A DNA stretch of 22,399 bases from JACJYE01 sp964432875. GTDB lineage: Bacteria > Bacteroidota > Bacteroidia > Chitinophagales > Saprospiraceae. Made by a program: the position numbers and the translations under genes. The notes beneath the pieces were generated by a model, which searched no databases, was not told the DNA's origin, and was given only the letters and a program-made list of their open reading frames with translations. The DNA is taken from contig CAYSPJ010000087.1 in the NCBI GenBank assembly GCA_964432875.1, positions 1 to 22,399 of the forward strand, in the 5' to 3' direction. Positions 21,383 to 22,399 of this stretch are shown in pieces. The number at the start of each line of letters is the position of its first letter. Positions within the stretch are counted from its first letter, which is position 1.

Positions 21383-22270
21383 ATGCGGACTATCGACCCT
21401 AAAACAACGCCTACCCCCGAACTCCACCAATACCTGGTGGGCATCGTTGCTCCCAGGCCTATCGCCTTTGTCAGCACCGTGGATGAAAACGGGCAGCCCA
21501 ACCTCGCCCCCTACAGCTTTTTCAACTGTTTTAGCTCCAACCCGCCCATTGTGGTCTTCTCCTCCAACCGGCGAGTGGCCAACAATACGACAAAAGATAC
21601 TTTGCACAACATCGAAAGCACCGGGGAGGTTGTCATCAACGCCGTCAACTACTCGATGGTGCGGCAGATGGCCGTGGCGAGCATCGAATACCCTAAAGGG
21701 GTCAGCGAATTTGAAAAAGCCGGACTGACGCCGCTGCCCTCAGATTTGGTGCGCCCCGCCCGCGTCAAGGAATCTTATGCCCATCTGGAGTGTAAGCTGC
21801 AGCAAATCATCCCTCTGGGCGAAAAGGGCGGCGCCGGGCACCTCATCATCTGCGAGGTCTTGCGCATCCACCTCAACGAGGAGGTGCTGGATGAGCAAGG
21901 GCGCATCAACCCCCACAAAATGGACCTCATGGGCCGCATGGGCCGCGCCTATTACGTGCGCGCCAGCGGCGAAGCCATCCATACCATCTTCCAGGATATG
22001 AGCAAACCCGGCATCGGCTTCGACCAATTGCCGGATTCGGTGCGCCACAGCGACATCCTCACCGGCAACAACCTCGGCACGCTGGCCGGCCTGCCCGCCC
22101 TGCCCACTCAAGACGAGGTGCTTGCCTTGCGCGAGGACGAGCACGTCAAAGCCGCCCTGTCCTCCGCCCAGCCGCTGCAGGAGCTGCACCGCCTGGCGCA
22201 AAGGGAACTGGCCAAGGAAAACCGGGAATTGGCGGCGCGGATCGCATGGATGGGGGAGTATTTGGAGTAG
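21383..22270 (+). CDS. Flavin reductase-family protein (FMN-binding split barrel)
   Basis: This 295-aa protein begins with the flavin-reductase-like split barrel: GIVAPRPIAFVSTVDENGQPN (residues 21-41), NLAPYSFFNCFSSNPPIVVFSS and GEVVINAVNYSMVRQM. These match the FMN-binding fold used by NAD(P)H:flavin oxidoreductases and related proteins. The C-terminal part (about residues 195-295) adds a helical, Glu/Arg/Leu-rich tail with no known domain. Substrate and partner monooxygenase are unknown. It is divergent from the thioredoxin gene (104 bp between starts). CACTTTTG at 21328 resembles a -7 box with one mismatch and has a TTG 20 bp before it. Confidence 0.85.
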   Translation: MRTIDPKTTPTPELHQYLVGIVAPRPIAFVSTVDENGQPNLAPYSFFNCFSSNPPIVVFSSNRRVANNTTKDTLHNIESTGEVVINAVNYSMVRQMAVASIEYPKGVSEFEKAGLTPLPSDLVRPARVKESYAHLECKLQQIIPLGEKGGAGHLIICEVLRIHLNEEVLDEQGRINPHKMDLMGRMGRAYYVRASGEAIHTIFQDMSKPGIGFDQLPDSVRHSDILTGNNLGTLAGLPALPTQDEVLALREDEHVKAALSSAQPLQELHRLAQRELAKENRELAARIAWMGEYLE

Positions 22271-22331
22271 CGGAGGGTGCGCCAGGCAGAAGATAGGGCT
22301 AGCACGATGAAACCACTCCATTGTTCATATG

Positions 22332-22358
22332 CTGCCAGGCAGGCCCCCGGCCTGGCAG
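22332..22358 (+). other. Inverted repeat downstream of the flavin reductase gene
   Basis: CTGCCAGGC (22332-22340) is the exact complement of GCCTGGCAG (22350-22358), with a 9-nt loop. It lies 61 nt after the stop codon. No T-run follows directly, so I call it only a hairpin, possibly a transcript end or mRNA-stability element. Confidence 0.45.
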
Positions 22359-22399
22359 GAAACATCACGGACATGCTGCTTTTTACAAAACGCCCTTTT

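Noticed and set aside
22332..22358. Rho-independent terminator of the flavin reductase gene
   Set aside because: The 9-bp stem is perfect, but no T-run follows it, so only a hairpin is listed.

Overview
The window looks like a chromosomal segment of a Bacteroidetes bacterium, most likely of the Saprospiraceae (Lewinella/Phaeodactylibacter-like). The signs are a gliding-motility lipoprotein (GldH), a secreted enzyme with a type IX secretion (T9SS) C-terminal domain, PorT-type outer-membrane barrels, a tmRNA with a YAMAA-ending tag, and several promoters of the Bacteroidetes type (TAnnTTTG). The family-level placement is an inference. A run of 100 N at 7083-7182 marks an assembly gap inside the GH16 gene, so this is a draft scaffold.

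Region 1 (1-5365) is AT-richer and holds a probable envelope/general-stress island: a lysine-rich small protein, a PorT-like barrel, a glycine-zipper OmpA lipoprotein, a YtxH protein, a degenerate cupin co-transcribed with an AraC-type regulator that has an HMA-like N-terminal domain, a coiled-coil lipoprotein of the sll1863 stress type, and a second PorT-like barrel. Clean terminators close it at both ends.

Region 2 (5366-8086) has helically phased GATGTAGT direct repeats before a secreted multidomain GH16 glucanase/laminarinase-type protein carrying a T9SS tail.

Region 3 (8245-12134) holds an orphan bifunctional PaaZ (aldehyde dehydrogenase plus MaoC hydratase), a small secreted protein, a structured non-coding repeat array (11073-11345) and a complete tmRNA gene on the minus strand with its terminator.

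Region 4 (12135-15466) is a plus-strand run of metabolic genes: FabH, a saccharopine/alanine-dehydrogenase-type enzyme and a zinc-free MDR oxidoreductase.

Region 5 (15537-21278) is all minus strand: membrane-anchored thioredoxin (TlpA/ResA type), GrpE-DnaJ chaperone pair, GldH, a lipocalin-like lipoprotein, and a seven-heme cytochrome c fused to TPR repeats. A flavin-reductase-type protein (plus strand) ends the window.

Most genes belong to known families. The least explained items are the cupin/AraC stress island, the phased repeats upstream of GH16, the higher-order repeat array beside ssrA, and the heptaheme-TPR cytochrome with its partner lipoprotein. None of these is proven to be a new system.
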